Source: Solirubrobacteraceae bacterium
GTDB lineage: Bacteria; Actinomycetota; Thermoleophilia; Solirubrobacterales; Solirubrobacteraceae
DNA: 42,120 nucleotides
Direction: 5' to 3'
Assembly (NCBI GenBank): GCA_016462625.1
Contig: JAEMSV010000030.1
Location: 1-42,120 of the forward strand
The translations under genes and the position numbers were made by a program. Every line of letters begins with the position of its first letter. Position 1 is the stretch's first letter. Shown in pieces: positions 1 to 7,828 of this stretch. The notes under the pieces were generated by a model. The model made no database searches. It worked only from the letters and a program-made list of their open reading frames with translations, and had not been told where the DNA came from.

Positions 1-106
1 GCTGCTCCCACTTGTTGTACTGGCGCCGCGAGACGCGGTTGCTGACGCTGGTCGCCGTCCCGGCGATCACGGCGGTGCGGGCGACACCGCGAAGAAGTCC
101 TGGCAT
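1..106 (-). CDS. Small SHOCT-type protein, partial (3' end outside window)
   Basis: The start codon is the ATG at 104-106, read on the minus strand. The visible N-terminus begins MPGLLRGVARTAVIAGTATS and continues into a basic stretch with SNRVSRRQ; the gene runs off the left edge. In actinobacteria, short proteins with this opening often carry a C-terminal SHOCT domain and sit directly after a DUF6325 gene, as here, with a 29-nt gap. The SHOCT domain itself is outside the window, so the family call rests on the N-terminus and the neighbour. Probably co-transcribed with the 136-564 gene. Confidence 0.6.
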   Translation of the reverse strand, partial: MPGLLRGVARTAVIAGTATSVSNRVSRRQYNKWEQ

Positions 107-135
107 GTCGTTCTGTCTCCTGATCCTGGTGGGGG

Positions 136-564
136 CTAGGCCGTCGTCTCGACGGCGTCGAGGGCGGCGACGATCTGCTGGACGGGGATGCGGCCGCTGG
201 CGACCAGCTGCGCGCCCGACTTGCGCAGGGCGATCGCGAACGGGGCGGCCCAGGTGTTCTCCCACAGCAGGATCGCGGCGCTGGTGCCCGGCTCGAGGAC
301 CTCGCCGGCCTCGGCCAGCTCGGCGTCGCCGATGAGGCCACTGGTCACGCCGTCGAACACGGCGAACGAATCGCCGAGCTCACCGATCTCGATGGCGGCG
401 ATCGACCCATCATCGCCCTTCGTCACGAAGACGAGGTCGAGGATGCGGATCAGCCCGTTCTCGACGAGATCGAGCAGGTGCGGGATGGCCGCACCCTGCG
501 GCTGCTTGTCGGGCCATTCGATGATGATGTAGTCGATGGGGCCGAGCTCTTCGAGTTCTGACAC
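136..564 (-). CDS. DUF6325 family protein
   Basis: A 142-aa protein. The GTG start at 562-564 is chosen because AGGAGAC lies five bases upstream on the minus strand and the protein then begins VSELEELGPIDYIIIEWP, the usual opening of the family. The rest (LLDLVENGLIRILDLVFV, LEPGTSAAILLWENTWAAPF, SGAQLVASGRIP) matches the DUF1269/DUF6325-like proteins, which are predicted membrane-associated or stress-related; no biochemical role is established. It probably forms a two-gene operon with the SHOCT-type gene that follows. Upstream in-frame codons are open for a long way but look non-coding. Confidence 0.85.
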   Translation of the reverse strand: MSELEELGPIDYIIIEWPDKQPQGAAIPHLLDLVENGLIRILDLVFVTKGDDGSIAAIEIGELGDSFAVFDGVTSGLIGDAELAEAGEVLEPGTSAAILLWENTWAAPFAIALRKSGAQLVASGRIPVQQIVAALDAVETTA

Positions 565-643
565 GGGGGGTCTCCTAGGGGTCTTCCGGCAGTCATCGCG
601 CATCATTGCGCATCGGCGTCTTCGTGCTGACCCGCTGCGCCGA

Positions 644-649
644 TAGGGT
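644..649 (+). promoter_or_regulatory. Candidate -10 (TAGGGT) for a leaderless GAP-family mRNA
   Basis: TAGGGT ends eight bases before the GTG at 658, and no Shine-Dalgarno sequence is visible between them. The spacing suits transcription starting at or next to the start codon. No clear -35 is seen. Confidence 0.4.
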
Positions 650-657
650 CCCCGCGC

Positions 658-1317
658 GTGCCGTTCGAAGCGATCGTCTTGGGCCTGATCTCGGCGGTCC
701 GGCCCACGGCCTCCGCTGCGATCTACGCGTTGCTGACCTCCGACCAGCCGCGGCGCGCCCTGCTGACTTACCTCGTCGCCGGCTTCGTGTTCAGCACGTC
801 GGTGGGCCTGCTGGTGGTCGGCGTGCTGCACAACGTCGACGGATTCCGGCGCGACTCGGTGCGCGGGGCGGTGATCGACCTCATGATCGGGGCGGCGGCG
901 CTCGGGTTCGCGGCGGGGGCCGGGAGCGGGCGATTGAGCTGGCGGCCGTCCGAGGGGCGTCGCGAACCGTCCCCGTGGGTGGCGCGACTGCGCGACCCGT
1001 CGTTCGGGATGCTCGTCGGCGCCGGCGTCGCCACGCACCTGCCCGGGCTCTTCTACCTCGCGGCTCTGAGCGTGATCAACGCCGGCGATCCGGGGCTCAT
1101 CCAGGGGGCCGTCGAGGTGCTGATCTTCAACGGGCTCTGGTACTCCACCGGGGTCGCCGCGCTCGTCGCGTTCATCCTGCGCCCGGACGCGACGCGGCGC
1201 AGGGTCGACGCGATCCGGACGTGGCTGACGGAGAACGAGCGGGCCGTGGTGATCATCGTGTTCGCGGTGACCGGCGCGTACTTCACGTTCACCGGCCTGC
1301 ACACGCTGCTGACCTGA
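658..1317 (+). CDS. GAP family (Sap-like) integral membrane protein
   Basis: A 219-aa protein starting at GTG. It opens with IVLGLISAVRPTASAAIYALL and has about six hydrophobic segments separated by short basic loops, one near residues 90-120 that is arginine-rich. This is the layout of the GAP / Sap (sulfolipid-1-addressing protein) family, distantly related to LysE-type exporters and implicated in mycobacteria in moving lipids across the membrane. The substrate here is unknown. Transcribed alone and divergent from the DUF6325 gene; the preceding TAGGGT suggests a leaderless message. Confidence 0.7.
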   Translation: MPFEAIVLGLISAVRPTASAAIYALLTSDQPRRALLTYLVAGFVFSTSVGLLVVGVLHNVDGFRRDSVRGAVIDLMIGAAALGFAAGAGSGRLSWRPSEGRREPSPWVARLRDPSFGMLVGAGVATHLPGLFYLAALSVINAGDPGLIQGAVEVLIFNGLWYSTGVAALVAFILRPDATRRRVDAIRTWLTENERAVVIIVFAVTGAYFTFTGLHTLLT

Positions 1318-1324
1318 GGCGGTG

Positions 1325-2347
1325 TCACCCGGGACGGGTGACGCGCAGCGTGCTGACGACGCCGCCGTGGTCGGCCGGGTGGCGGCCGCCCGGCGTCTTC
1401 TCCAGACCAGTCACGGACGAGCGCAGGAGCCGCAGGCCCTTCGGCTTGACCATGATCCAGTCGACGTTGTGGTCCCACGGATCGCTGATGAGGTCGTCGC
1501 CGAAGCAGCAGCTCGGCGTCGCCGTCCGGCGCGGGACGAATCCGGCCTTCGCGATCGCCGCGTACGGCGGGCGGTCCTCGGGCTTCTCGAGGTCGGGGCC
1601 GGAGTTCAGGTCGCCGAGCAGGATCGTCGGGCGCGCCGACTTCAGCGGCCCCGCGGCCAGCTCCTGGGCCTGCTTCAGACGCGTGACCGGGTCACAGGCC
1701 TCGAGGTGCGCGTTGACCACGTGGAGCTTTGCGCCGCCGATGGTGACGTCGAGCGCGTTCCAGCTGCGCTGCGGGCTGACGGGGCCCAGCTGCTGCGTGG
1801 GGACGGCGAATTGGCTCGTGAAGACCCCGCTCCGGCGCGACGAGATCTTGACGTCGCCGCGGACGAGCATGGCGTCGCCGATCTGGAACGTCGCCTCGCC
1901 GCCCTCGGCCAGCGGTGCGCGGATACTGAGGCCGAGCTTCTTGGTCGCCACCGTGTACTTCAGGCCCCGGCGCTTGAGGTCGGCGGTGAGCAGCTTCAGA
2001 TAGTCGGCCACGTCCGTCGCCTGGGCGCCCGCCGGAATCGTTCGCCACCGGGAGACCTCCTGGAGGCCGACGACGGCGGGCCTCGTCTTTGCGATCTCCC
2101 CGGCGATGAGCTTCATCCGTGCCGCGGGCTCGGAATCCCGGACGTGCTGGACCAGCGCCGAGACGGCGGCCTTGAACGGGTCGCCGGCCGGCGTGATCGC
2201 CACGGGGATCAGGTCCCCGCCCAGGTAGAGGTTGCGCGTCATGACGGTGACGTCGGTGCGGTCTGCGGCGGATGCCGGGGCTGCCAGGCCAAGCATCGCG
2301 GCGACCGTGAGCAGGGCCGCGACGAGCGGCCGGAGACGATGACCCAT
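1325..2347 (-). CDS. Secreted endonuclease/exonuclease/phosphatase family protein
   Basis: A 340-aa protein. The start is placed at ATG 2345-2347 because it gives a clean signal peptide (MGHRLRPLVAALLTVAAMLG ending ...ASA) and has TACGTT six bases upstream. After the signal peptide come VTVMTRNLYLGGDL, VVGLQEVS, LHVVNAHLEA, ILLGDLNSGPD and SDPWDHNVDWIMV, which are the metal-binding and catalytic blocks of the DNase I / exonuclease III / sphingomyelinase fold (E of LQEVS, D and N of GDLNS, H of the C-terminal block). The substrate could be a phosphodiester lipid or nucleic acid outside the cell. Convergent with the GAP-family gene, with a 7-nt gap. Confidence 0.82.
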   Translation of the reverse strand: MGHRLRPLVAALLTVAAMLGLAAPASAADRTDVTVMTRNLYLGGDLIPVAITPAGDPFKAAVSALVQHVRDSEPAARMKLIAGEIAKTRPAVVGLQEVSRWRTIPAGAQATDVADYLKLLTADLKRRGLKYTVATKKLGLSIRAPLAEGGEATFQIGDAMLVRGDVKISSRRSGVFTSQFAVPTQQLGPVSPQRSWNALDVTIGGAKLHVVNAHLEACDPVTRLKQAQELAAGPLKSARPTILLGDLNSGPDLEKPEDRPPYAAIAKAGFVPRRTATPSCCFGDDLISDPWDHNVDWIMVKPKGLRLLRSSVTGLEKTPGGRHPADHGGVVSTLRVTRPG

Positions 2348-2493
2348 CCGCGCAACGTACACGCGCGCGCGGGTCAGGCTGGACGGTTGCCTGACTGCGG
2401 GGTCAAAACTCCAATCACTAAGGTCGGTGATCGGAGACGACTCGGAGCAGACCACATGATTCCCTCTTTCACGACCACGAAGGGGCGGTGCCG
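2348..2493. promoter_or_regulatory. Divergent intergenic region with candidate promoters
   Basis: A 146-bp gap between the divergent nuclease-like gene and fprA. On the minus strand TACGTT (2354-2359) lies six bases before the ATG at 2347, a leaderless-type -10. A short inverted repeat ATCAC-N8-GTGAT spans 2414-2431. The plus-strand gene is preceded by a Shine-Dalgarno-like GAAGGGG at 2479-2485. Confidence 0.4.
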
Positions 2494-3894
2494 ATGACCG
2501 CCGAGACCGACGAGCGCAAGCCGCTGCGGGTGGCCATCGTGGGGTCCGGCCCCTCGGGCTTCTACGCCGCCGGCCACCTGCTGAGCAAGGCCGGCCGGCC
2601 GATCGAGGTCGACGTGTTCGAGCGCCTGCCCACGCCTTGGGGCCTCGTCCGCGGCGGCGTCGCGCCGGATCATCCGAAGATCAAGTCCGTCACGCGCGTC
2701 TACGAGAAGACCGCCGCGAAGGAGGGCTTCCGCTTCTTCGGGAACGTCGAGATCGGCCGTGACGTAACCCACGAGGAGCTCGCGTCCTGGTACGACGTCG
2801 TGCTCTACGCGTCGGGGACCGCGGGCGACAAGAAGAGCGGCATCCCGGGCGAGGACCTCGCCGGCAGCCTGTCGGCGACCGAGTTCGTGGGCTGGTACAA
2901 CGCGCACCCCGACTTCCGCGACCTCGATCCCGACCTGTCGCCCAAGCGCGCGGTCGTGATCGGCAACGGCAACGTCGCCATCGACTGCGCCCGGATGCTG
3001 ACGCTCAGCCACGACGAGCTGGCCGTGACCGACATCGCCGACCACGCCCTCGAGCTGCTCGACGACGCCGGGGTGGAGGAGATCCTCGTGCTCGGCCGCC
3101 GCGGTCCCGAGCAGGCGGCGTTCACCAACCCGGAGCTGCTGGAGCTCGGCGAGCTGGCCGACGCCGACGTCATCGTCGATCCGGCCGACCTCGAGATCGC
3201 CGAGGAGTTGCGCGAGGACGACCTCGACGCCACGGCGCGCAAGAACGTCGAGATCCTGCGCGAGTACGCCGAGCGCCCGCCGTCGGGCAAGCGCAAGCGC
3301 GTCGTCCTGAAGTTCCTGACGTCGCCGGTCGAGCTGCTCGGCAACGGGCGCGTCGAGCAGATCCGCCTGGTCCGCAACGAGCTGATCCGCGACGACAGCG
3401 GCAAGCTGCGCGCGCGGGCGACCGACCAGGAGGAGACGATCGACGCCGGCCTGGTGCTGCGGGCGATCGGCTACACCGGCTCGGCGATCCCCGGAGTCCC
3501 GTTCGACGAGCGCAGCGGGCTCATCCCGCACGACGGCGACGGCCGTGTGCTCGAGGAGCCGGGCGGCACCGCAGTCCCGGGCCTGTACACGGCGGGCTGG
3601 ATCAAGCGCGGCCCGTCCGGCGTCATCGGCACGAACAAGAAGTGCGCACAGGAGACCGTCGATGCGATCCTCGCGGACTTCGACGGCCGCGAGAGCGCGA
3701 TCGGGATCGATACGGACGACGTCGCCGAAGTGCTCGGCGGCCGGATCCCGGACCTCGTCGACTACGCGGGCTGGGAGCTCATCGACGCCCACGAGAAGGG
3801 CCTCGGCGAGCCGCACGGCCGCCCGCGGGTCAAGCTGACGCTCGTCGACGAGATGGTACGCATCGCCGCCGAGAACGAACCGGCTGCGCGGTAA
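2494..3894 (+). CDS. fprA: FprA-type ferredoxin/adrenodoxin-NADP+ reductase
   Basis: A 466-aa flavoprotein that passes electrons between NADPH and ferredoxin, typically supplying cytochromes P450. The N-terminal FAD-binding motif is GSGPSGFYAAG near residue 17, followed by PTPWGLVRGGVAPDHP, a hallmark of the adrenodoxin reductase family. The NADP-binding motif GNGNVAIDCARML lies near residue 155. The C-terminus has GWIKRGPSGVIGTNKK, which closes over the flavin. ATG 2494 is preferred over GTG 2488 because GAAGGGG sits eight bases upstream of it. Length matches the family. No ferredoxin or P450 gene is in the window, so the partner is unknown. Confidence 0.93.
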   Translation: MTAETDERKPLRVAIVGSGPSGFYAAGHLLSKAGRPIEVDVFERLPTPWGLVRGGVAPDHPKIKSVTRVYEKTAAKEGFRFFGNVEIGRDVTHEELASWYDVVLYASGTAGDKKSGIPGEDLAGSLSATEFVGWYNAHPDFRDLDPDLSPKRAVVIGNGNVAIDCARMLTLSHDELAVTDIADHALELLDDAGVEEILVLGRRGPEQAAFTNPELLELGELADADVIVDPADLEIAEELREDDLDATARKNVEILREYAERPPSGKRKRVVLKFLTSPVELLGNGRVEQIRLVRNELIRDDSGKLRARATDQEETIDAGLVLRAIGYTGSAIPGVPFDERSGLIPHDGDGRVLEEPGGTAVPGLYTAGWIKRGPSGVIGTNKKCAQETVDAILADFDGRESAIGIDTDDVAEVLGGRIPDLVDYAGWELIDAHEKGLGEPHGRPRVKLTLVDEMVRIAAENEPAAR

Positions 3895-3896
3895 CC

Positions 3897-3927
3897 GCTG
3901 CGGGCGCCGCGATGCGGCGCCCGCGGT
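3897..3927. terminator. Strong hairpin between convergent genes (bidirectional terminator)
   Basis: GCGGGCGCCGC (3900-3910) and GCGGCGCCCGC (3914-3924) form a perfect 11-bp stem with a GAT loop, extendable by three further pairs that include wobbles. It lies just after the fprA stop and just after the stop of the opposing SHOCT gene. There is no T-run, as is usual in high-GC actinobacteria. Confidence 0.7.
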
Positions 3928-3939
3928 CAGTCGTCAGGG

Positions 3940-4338
3940 CTAGGCGAGGGCCTTGGCCTTGAGCTGGTCGAACTCGGCCTGGGTGATCGCACCCGAGTCG
4001 AGGAGCTCCTTGGCGTGCTTGATCTCGGCAGCGGAGCCGCCGGCAACGGTCTTGATGTGCGCGTCGACGGCCTGCTGCGTGTCGGCGATCTGCTTGGCGC
4101 GGCGCTCGGCCATCCCGTGGCCGTAGGCGATCAGATAGACGAGGACCCCCAGGAACGGGATGAAGATCATAAACAGCACCCAGATGGCCTTCAGGACCCC
4201 GCCCATGTCGTGACGGCTGAAGATGTCCGACAGTACGGAGATCAGCACCCAGATCCAGGCGAAGAACACAAAAATCATGAACGTCGTCCAGAGGACGTTC
4301 AGGAACGACGGATATTCAGCGGCGAGTGGCAATGTCAT
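3940..4338 (-). CDS. PLD nuclease N-terminal-like / SHOCT domain membrane protein
   Basis: A 132-aa protein. Two hydrophobic segments (about residues 15-38 and 48-70, the second with WVLFMIFIPFLGVLVYLIA) match the PLDc_N membrane module. The C-terminus IKHAKELLDSGAITQAEFDQ is a typical SHOCT domain. Such proteins are common in actinobacteria and their role is not defined. Expressed alone; TAGGCT lies seven bases before the ATG (4336-4338) and there is no Shine-Dalgarno sequence, suggesting a leaderless message. Confidence 0.85.
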   Translation of the reverse strand: MTLPLAAEYPSFLNVLWTTFMIFVFFAWIWVLISVLSDIFSRHDMGGVLKAIWVLFMIFIPFLGVLVYLIAYGHGMAERRAKQIADTQQAVDAHIKTVAGGSAAEIKHAKELLDSGAITQAEFDQLKAKALA

Positions 4339-4345
4339 GGCGCGG

Positions 4346-4351
4346 AGCCTA
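4346..4351 (-). promoter_or_regulatory. Candidate -10 (TAGGCT), leaderless SHOCT gene
   Basis: On the minus strand TAGGCT ends seven bases before the ATG at 4338-4336. No ribosome-binding site is visible. Confidence 0.4.
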
Positions 4352-4411
4352 CGCGGTTCCCGGACAGCAACGCCTCACCTTGATCGCATGATGTTGCTGC
4401 GACATTCGGCG

Positions 4412-4417
4412 TAAGGT
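4412..4417 (+). promoter_or_regulatory. Candidate -10 (TAAGGT), leaderless ABM gene
   Basis: TAAGGT ends six bases before the ATG at 4424. That places the expected transcription start on the start codon itself. Confidence 0.45.
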
Positions 4418-4423
4418 CCGCGT

Positions 4424-4747
4424 ATGCCCGTCGTGAAGATCAACGCCATCGAAGTCCCCGAAGGCCGCGGCCCCGCTCTGGAGGAGCGCTTCGCCAAGCG
4501 CGCCGGCGAGGTCGAGAACATGCCCGGATTCCTGGGGTACGAGCTGCTGCGCCCCATCGAGGGCGAGACGCGGTACTTCGTGTACACGCGCTGGGAGACC
4601 GAGGAGGACTTCCAGAACTGGGTCAAGAGCCCCGCGTTCGGCAAGGGGCACGCGCAGGCGCGGGCAGGCGAAGGCCCGCCCGTCGCCCACGGCTCGAGCG
4701 TCCTCAGCTTCGAGGTCGTCGAGCAGGTCGTGCCGCAGACGGCCTAG
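4424..4747 (+). CDS. Antibiotic biosynthesis monooxygenase (ABM) family protein
   Basis: A 107-aa single-domain protein of the dimeric alpha/beta-barrel superfamily. MPVVKINAIEVPEGRGPALE is the first strand and helix, and FLGYELLRPIEG, YFVYTRWETEEDFQNWVKS and SFEVVEQV complete the ferredoxin-like fold. Relatives include heme-degrading HmoA/HmoB/MhuD enzymes. The length and the W-x-T-x-E-D-F-x-x-W core resemble that branch, but heme degradation is not shown by the sequence. Monocistronic. Confidence 0.85.
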   Translation: MPVVKINAIEVPEGRGPALEERFAKRAGEVENMPGFLGYELLRPIEGETRYFVYTRWETEEDFQNWVKSPAFGKGHAQARAGEGPPVAHGSSVLSFEVVEQVVPQTA

Positions 4748-4750
4748 GTC

Positions 4751-4933
4751 CTACCGGCCGCGGTGCTGCGGGACCGCGCGGCCTCGGGTTGCGCGGGACC
4801 GCGTGGTGCGCGTGGTCCCCGAGATGGTGCCGCGCGCCGGCGCGGAGTCCGAGCCCAGGGGATTGAAGACGCCCGTCGGGCGCCAGACGCCGACCGTGCG
4901 TGGGCGCGGGGGAATGTTCGGCGACCAGCTCAT
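4751..4933 (-). CDS. Uncharacterised 60-aa basic protein coupled to an upstream mini-ORF
   Basis: The ATG at 4931-4933 overlaps the stop of a 14-codon ORF (ATGA). The 60-residue product starts MSWSPNIPPRPRTVGVWRPT and is rich in Arg, Pro, Thr and Ser, with a basic C-terminus ending QHRGR. I recognise no family. The main evidence for coding is that about nine in ten third codon positions are G or C, well above the first and second positions, as in real genes of this genome. It could still be a chance open frame. Convergent with the ABM gene, three bases apart. Confidence 0.4.
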   Translation of the reverse strand: MSWSPNIPPRPRTVGVWRPTGVFNPLGSDSAPARGTISGTTRTTRSRATRGRAVPQHRGR

Positions 4934-4974
4934 GCGAAGCCGCCGATCCTGAGGGACGGTGTTGCGACGCGCAT
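4930..4974 (-). CDS. 14-codon upstream ORF with strong Shine-Dalgarno
   Basis: The ATG at 4972-4974 is preceded by GGAAGGAG (4988-4981 on the minus strand) with six bases between. It encodes MRVATPSLRIGGFA and its TGA overlaps the next ATG. Reads as a leader peptide for translational coupling, or as the true start of a product made by frameshifting. Inference only. Confidence 0.35.
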   Translation of the reverse strand: MRVATPSLRIGGFA

Positions 4975-5003
4975 CGCGCGCTCCTTCCGTAAACGGTGTT
5001 GAC

Positions 5004-5026
5004 CCGAGGGCCGGGACAGCCCTCGG
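5004..5026. repeat. Perfect 8-bp inverted repeat
   Basis: CCGAGGGC (5004-5011) and GCCCTCGG (5019-5026) with a 7-nt loop. It lies between the divergent small ORFs and the first lipase, about 16 bases ahead of the GGAAGGAG ribosome site on the minus strand. It could be a 5' UTR hairpin or an operator. Confidence 0.4.
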
Positions 5027-5154
5027 CTCACAGGCTGGCACACGACGCCGCGTCACGCGTTATCGGGGTGTGGTTGTCCGATTCCCGACGGGAGCGCCGC
5101 CCGGATGGGGAAAAGCCCAATGAAGTACTAGGCGGTACGCGACATGATGCGCGG

Positions 5155-6378
5155 ATGTCCCACCGCACCCTCCGCCGGCTTCGCGCCGTCGTCGTCGCCG
5201 CGGCCGCGCTCGCTGGTCCGGCCCTCCCCGCGACTGCGCCCGCTGCGCCGTCGGTCTTCCCGCCGACCCCCGCGGCCGACCCGTTCTACGCATCGCCGGA
5301 TGGTTTCGCGTCGTCGCCGCCGGGGACCGTCCTGCGGTCGCGCCGCGTGGCGGCGCTCGCCTACGGCGCGCCGGTCGCGCTCGCAGGAGCCAGCGCGTGG
5401 CAGGTGCTCTTCCGCTCGACAGGCACGCGCGACGAGCCGATCACCGCCGTTACAACCGTGTTGACCCCGGCGAAGGCGTTCGGCCGCCGCGGCGCGCTCA
5501 TCTCGCACCAGACGGCGACGGACGCGATCGCGCCGAAGTGCCGGCCGTCGTACGCCCTGCGGACCGGCACCGAGTACGAAGCCGGGCTGATCGCGCTGCA
5601 GCTGGCGCGCGGCTTCACCGTGTCGGTCCCGGACTATGAGGGGCCGCGCGACGCGTGGGGCGCGGGGAGGATTGCAGGCAACATCACCCTCGACGGCGCG
5701 CGCGCCGCGCTGGCGTTTCCGCAGGCCGGGCTGCCCGGGCCGACCACGCCCGTCGGGCTCATGGGGTACTCCGGCGGTGGGCTCGCCTCGGGCTGGGCTG
5801 CCGAGCGCCAGCCGTCCTACGCACCAGACCTGAACCTGAAGGGCGCCGCCGTCGGCGGCGTGCCGGCGGACCTGGGCCTGGTGCTGCGCGGCGCCGACCG
5901 CGGGTTCTTCTCCAGCGTGCCGATCATCGCCGCCGCCGGTGTCAGCCGGGAGTTTCCCGAGGTGGGGCTCGAGGACTGGCTGACCGAGCGGGGGAAGGGC
6001 GTCATGCGCCGCGCCGCCGAGATGTGCCGTGAGCAGCTCGTGCGCTGGCCGTTCCAGGATCTCGCCAAGCTGTCCACGAAGGGCCACCCGCTGGAGCTCC
6101 CAAACGTCACGGGCGTGATCGCGGAGAACAGCCTCGGCCAGGTGGTCCCGACGACGCCGATCTACAACTACCACTCGCGAATCGACCAGCTCGCGCCCGT
6201 GCGCGGGGCCGACGGGCTCGTCGATTTCTACTGCCGCAACGGCGGGGTGGTGCAGAAGGTCCGCAGCGCGCTCGGCGAGCACGTGATCTACGACATCACC
6301 GGAGCGCCGGGCGCCATCGACTTCCTCAGCCGCGTGCTCGCCGGCGGGCAGGCGCGGAACACCTGCCCGCCGGGGTAG
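5155..6378 (+). CDS. Secreted LIP-family lipase (triacylglycerol lipase-like), copy 1
   Basis: A 407-aa exported alpha/beta-hydrolase of the secretory lipase (LIP) family. A signal peptide covers roughly residues 1-31 (hydrophobic core VVVAAAALAGPALP). The nucleophile elbow GYSGG is at 204-208 (Ser206). The candidate acid is in YHSRIDQLAPV and the candidate histidine in LGEHVIYD, both in the expected order. ATG 5155 is chosen because it begins the signal peptide; no good Shine-Dalgarno is seen. It is a clear paralogue of the 8936-10252 gene: both share DPFY, PGTVLRSR, SAWQ, VTVPDYEGP-like and YSGG blocks. Ends six bases before the opposing FG-GAP gene. Confidence 0.88.
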   Translation: MSHRTLRRLRAVVVAAAALAGPALPATAPAAPSVFPPTPAADPFYASPDGFASSPPGTVLRSRRVAALAYGAPVALAGASAWQVLFRSTGTRDEPITAVTTVLTPAKAFGRRGALISHQTATDAIAPKCRPSYALRTGTEYEAGLIALQLARGFTVSVPDYEGPRDAWGAGRIAGNITLDGARAALAFPQAGLPGPTTPVGLMGYSGGGLASGWAAERQPSYAPDLNLKGAAVGGVPADLGLVLRGADRGFFSSVPIIAAAGVSREFPEVGLEDWLTERGKGVMRRAAEMCREQLVRWPFQDLAKLSTKGHPLELPNVTGVIAENSLGQVVPTTPIYNYHSRIDQLAPVRGADGLVDFYCRNGGVVQKVRSALGEHVIYDITGAPGAIDFLSRVLAGGQARNTCPPG

Positions 6379-6383
6379 GCCCG

Positions 6384-7574
6384 CTACGGGGAGGTATTCC
6401 GCAGGATCGACAGGCCGGTGAGGCCGAGCGCGAGGCCGGTCGACGAGCCCGCCGCCCCGATGTCCTGGCGGCCGTCGCCGTCGAAGTCCGCCACGACCGG
6501 TGTCTGCTGGAACAGCGAGACGCTCTTGCCGACGGCCTTCGTGAGCTTTCCCGTCCCGTCGCCCTGGAGCACGACGATCTGGCTCCCGACGGTGTCGCTG
6601 GAGACGACGTCGTTGTTGCCGTCCTCGTCGAAGTCGCCGACCTCGCCGGTGGCCGGGATGAGCCCACTCGCGTAGGAGCGGGCCGAGCCCAGACCGCCCG
6701 AGCCGTTGGCGAGCAGCACCGCCGTGTTGTGACCGGGAACATTGAACTCGTTCAGGACCACGGCATCGTCGATGCCGTCGTTGTCGAGGTCCGTGGCGAG
6801 CATCGTGCCCGGTACGAGCACCGTCGTGCCGGTGCCTCTCTGGGTGAACGTCCCGTCGCCGTCGCCGCGCATGGCGTAGACGGTCTGCAGGCCGGCGTCG
6901 GCCGCGTACAGGTCGGGCGTGGCGTCGCCGTCGATGTCGGCGATCGCGAAGCCGGACATCAGCGGGCTCGGGAGGTTCGCGGGGCCGATGATCGTGATCC
7001 GCGGCGAGCCGAACCCGCCGTCGCCGCGTCCCATCTGCACCGAGACGCCGTAGCGCGTGAGGATGGTCAGATCGAGGTGGCCGTCGCCGTCAAGATCGTG
7101 CAGGGCGGCGTCCTCCTGGCCGCCCTGGACGACGAGATACGTGTCGCCGGTGCGGAACGTGCCGTCGCCGCGGCCCAGCAGGACGACCGCCTTGACGAAG
7201 TTCGTCGCGACGATGTCCTGGTTGCCGTCCTCGTTGACGTCGCCGGTGATGACGGTGCCGACGAGCAGCCCGACCGGGAGCACACGGCCGGGCGTGCGGA
7301 AGGTGCCGTCCCCGCGGTTGGTCATGACCGTCGGGCCGACCCCGGTGAAGTAGTTGGCGGTGACGACGTCGGGATCGCCGTCGTTGTCGAAGTCGGCGGC
7401 AGACGAGCTGTTCTCGTGGACCCCGGGACCGCCGAGTCCGCCGGTCCAGGAGGTCTTCGCGTTCGCGAACGAGATCGGGCCGGCGTGGGCTGGCGCGGTG
7501 GCCGCGGCGCCGGCCGTGGCGGCCAGCAGCGCGATCAGGGCAGCGCGAAGCAGGCCGGATGACGTGGGAACCAT
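6384..7574 (-). CDS. Secreted FG-GAP/VCBS beta-propeller protein
   Basis: A 396-aa secreted protein. The ATG at 7572-7574 follows GAGGAGGAACG on the minus strand and opens a signal peptide ending ...APAHA. The mature part contains seven calcium-loop motifs of the D-x-D-x-D-G-x-x-D type: DFDNDGDPD, DVNEDGNQD, DLDGDGHLD, DIDGDATPD, DLDNDGIDD, DFDEDGNND and DFDGDGRQD. Seven repeats fit one complete seven-bladed integrin-alpha-like propeller. No enzymatic domain is attached, so a binding or surface role is likely. Convergent with lipase copy 1. Confidence 0.88.
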   Translation of the reverse strand: MVPTSSGLLRAALIALLAATAGAAATAPAHAGPISFANAKTSWTGGLGGPGVHENSSSAADFDNDGDPDVVTANYFTGVGPTVMTNRGDGTFRTPGRVLPVGLLVGTVITGDVNEDGNQDIVATNFVKAVVLLGRGDGTFRTGDTYLVVQGGQEDAALHDLDGDGHLDLTILTRYGVSVQMGRGDGGFGSPRITIIGPANLPSPLMSGFAIADIDGDATPDLYAADAGLQTVYAMRGDGDGTFTQRGTGTTVLVPGTMLATDLDNDGIDDAVVLNEFNVPGHNTAVLLANGSGGLGSARSYASGLIPATGEVGDFDEDGNNDVVSSDTVGSQIVVLQGDGTGKLTKAVGKSVSLFQQTPVVADFDGDGRQDIGAAGSSTGLALGLTGLSILRNTSP

Positions 7575-7771
7575 CGTTCCTCCTCGGTGGGACACAGAGA
7601 CGAGCCGGAGCAGCCTCGGATCCCGCCGGGTCGGGCGCAACGTGGGATCTCCAACGTCCGGGCGCCCCGGGTTGCCATTCGGTCAATGACAGAACTCCGG
7701 TGCGTCGCGGCACTCGTGCGGTCCGTGGCGGACTTCGTCGTGGCGAACGCGCGCTGATCTGACCTTTCCGC
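7575..7771. other. Intergenic stretch with no supported gene
   Basis: This region holds the ribosome site and presumed promoter of the FG-GAP gene near 7575-7590. A 23-codon ORF at 7686-7757 (plus strand, MTELRCVAALVRSVADFVVA...) has no ribosome site or promoter and is not called as a gene. Confidence 0.4.
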
Positions 7772-7803
7772 CGACGTTTCTTCGCTGAGCGGAGGAAACG
7801 TCG
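7772..7803 (-). terminator. Long hairpin downstream of the diguanylate cyclase
   Basis: A 12-bp stem (7772-7783 with 7792-7803, one G-T pair, core GACGTTTC/GAAACGTC) and an 8-nt loop. It begins 26 bases past the cyclase stop codon, in the position of a terminator. There is no T-run. Confidence 0.6.
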
Positions 7804-7828
7804 ACGTCAGTCAGTCGGCGGCGTTGCG

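Noticed and set aside
2414..2431. ATCAC-N8-GTGAT as a specific operator
   Set aside because: Only five-base arms; such repeats are common by chance. It is noted within the intergenic entry only.
2401..2455. N-terminal extension of the nuclease-like protein to 2455
   Set aside because: The extension precedes the signal peptide, lacks a ribosome site and would bury the export signal; ATG 2347 has a well-placed -10 hexamer.
7686..7757. A 23-codon ORF with high GC at third positions
   Set aside because: It has no ribosome site, no TANNNT hexamer and no recognisable sequence, and is too short to judge.
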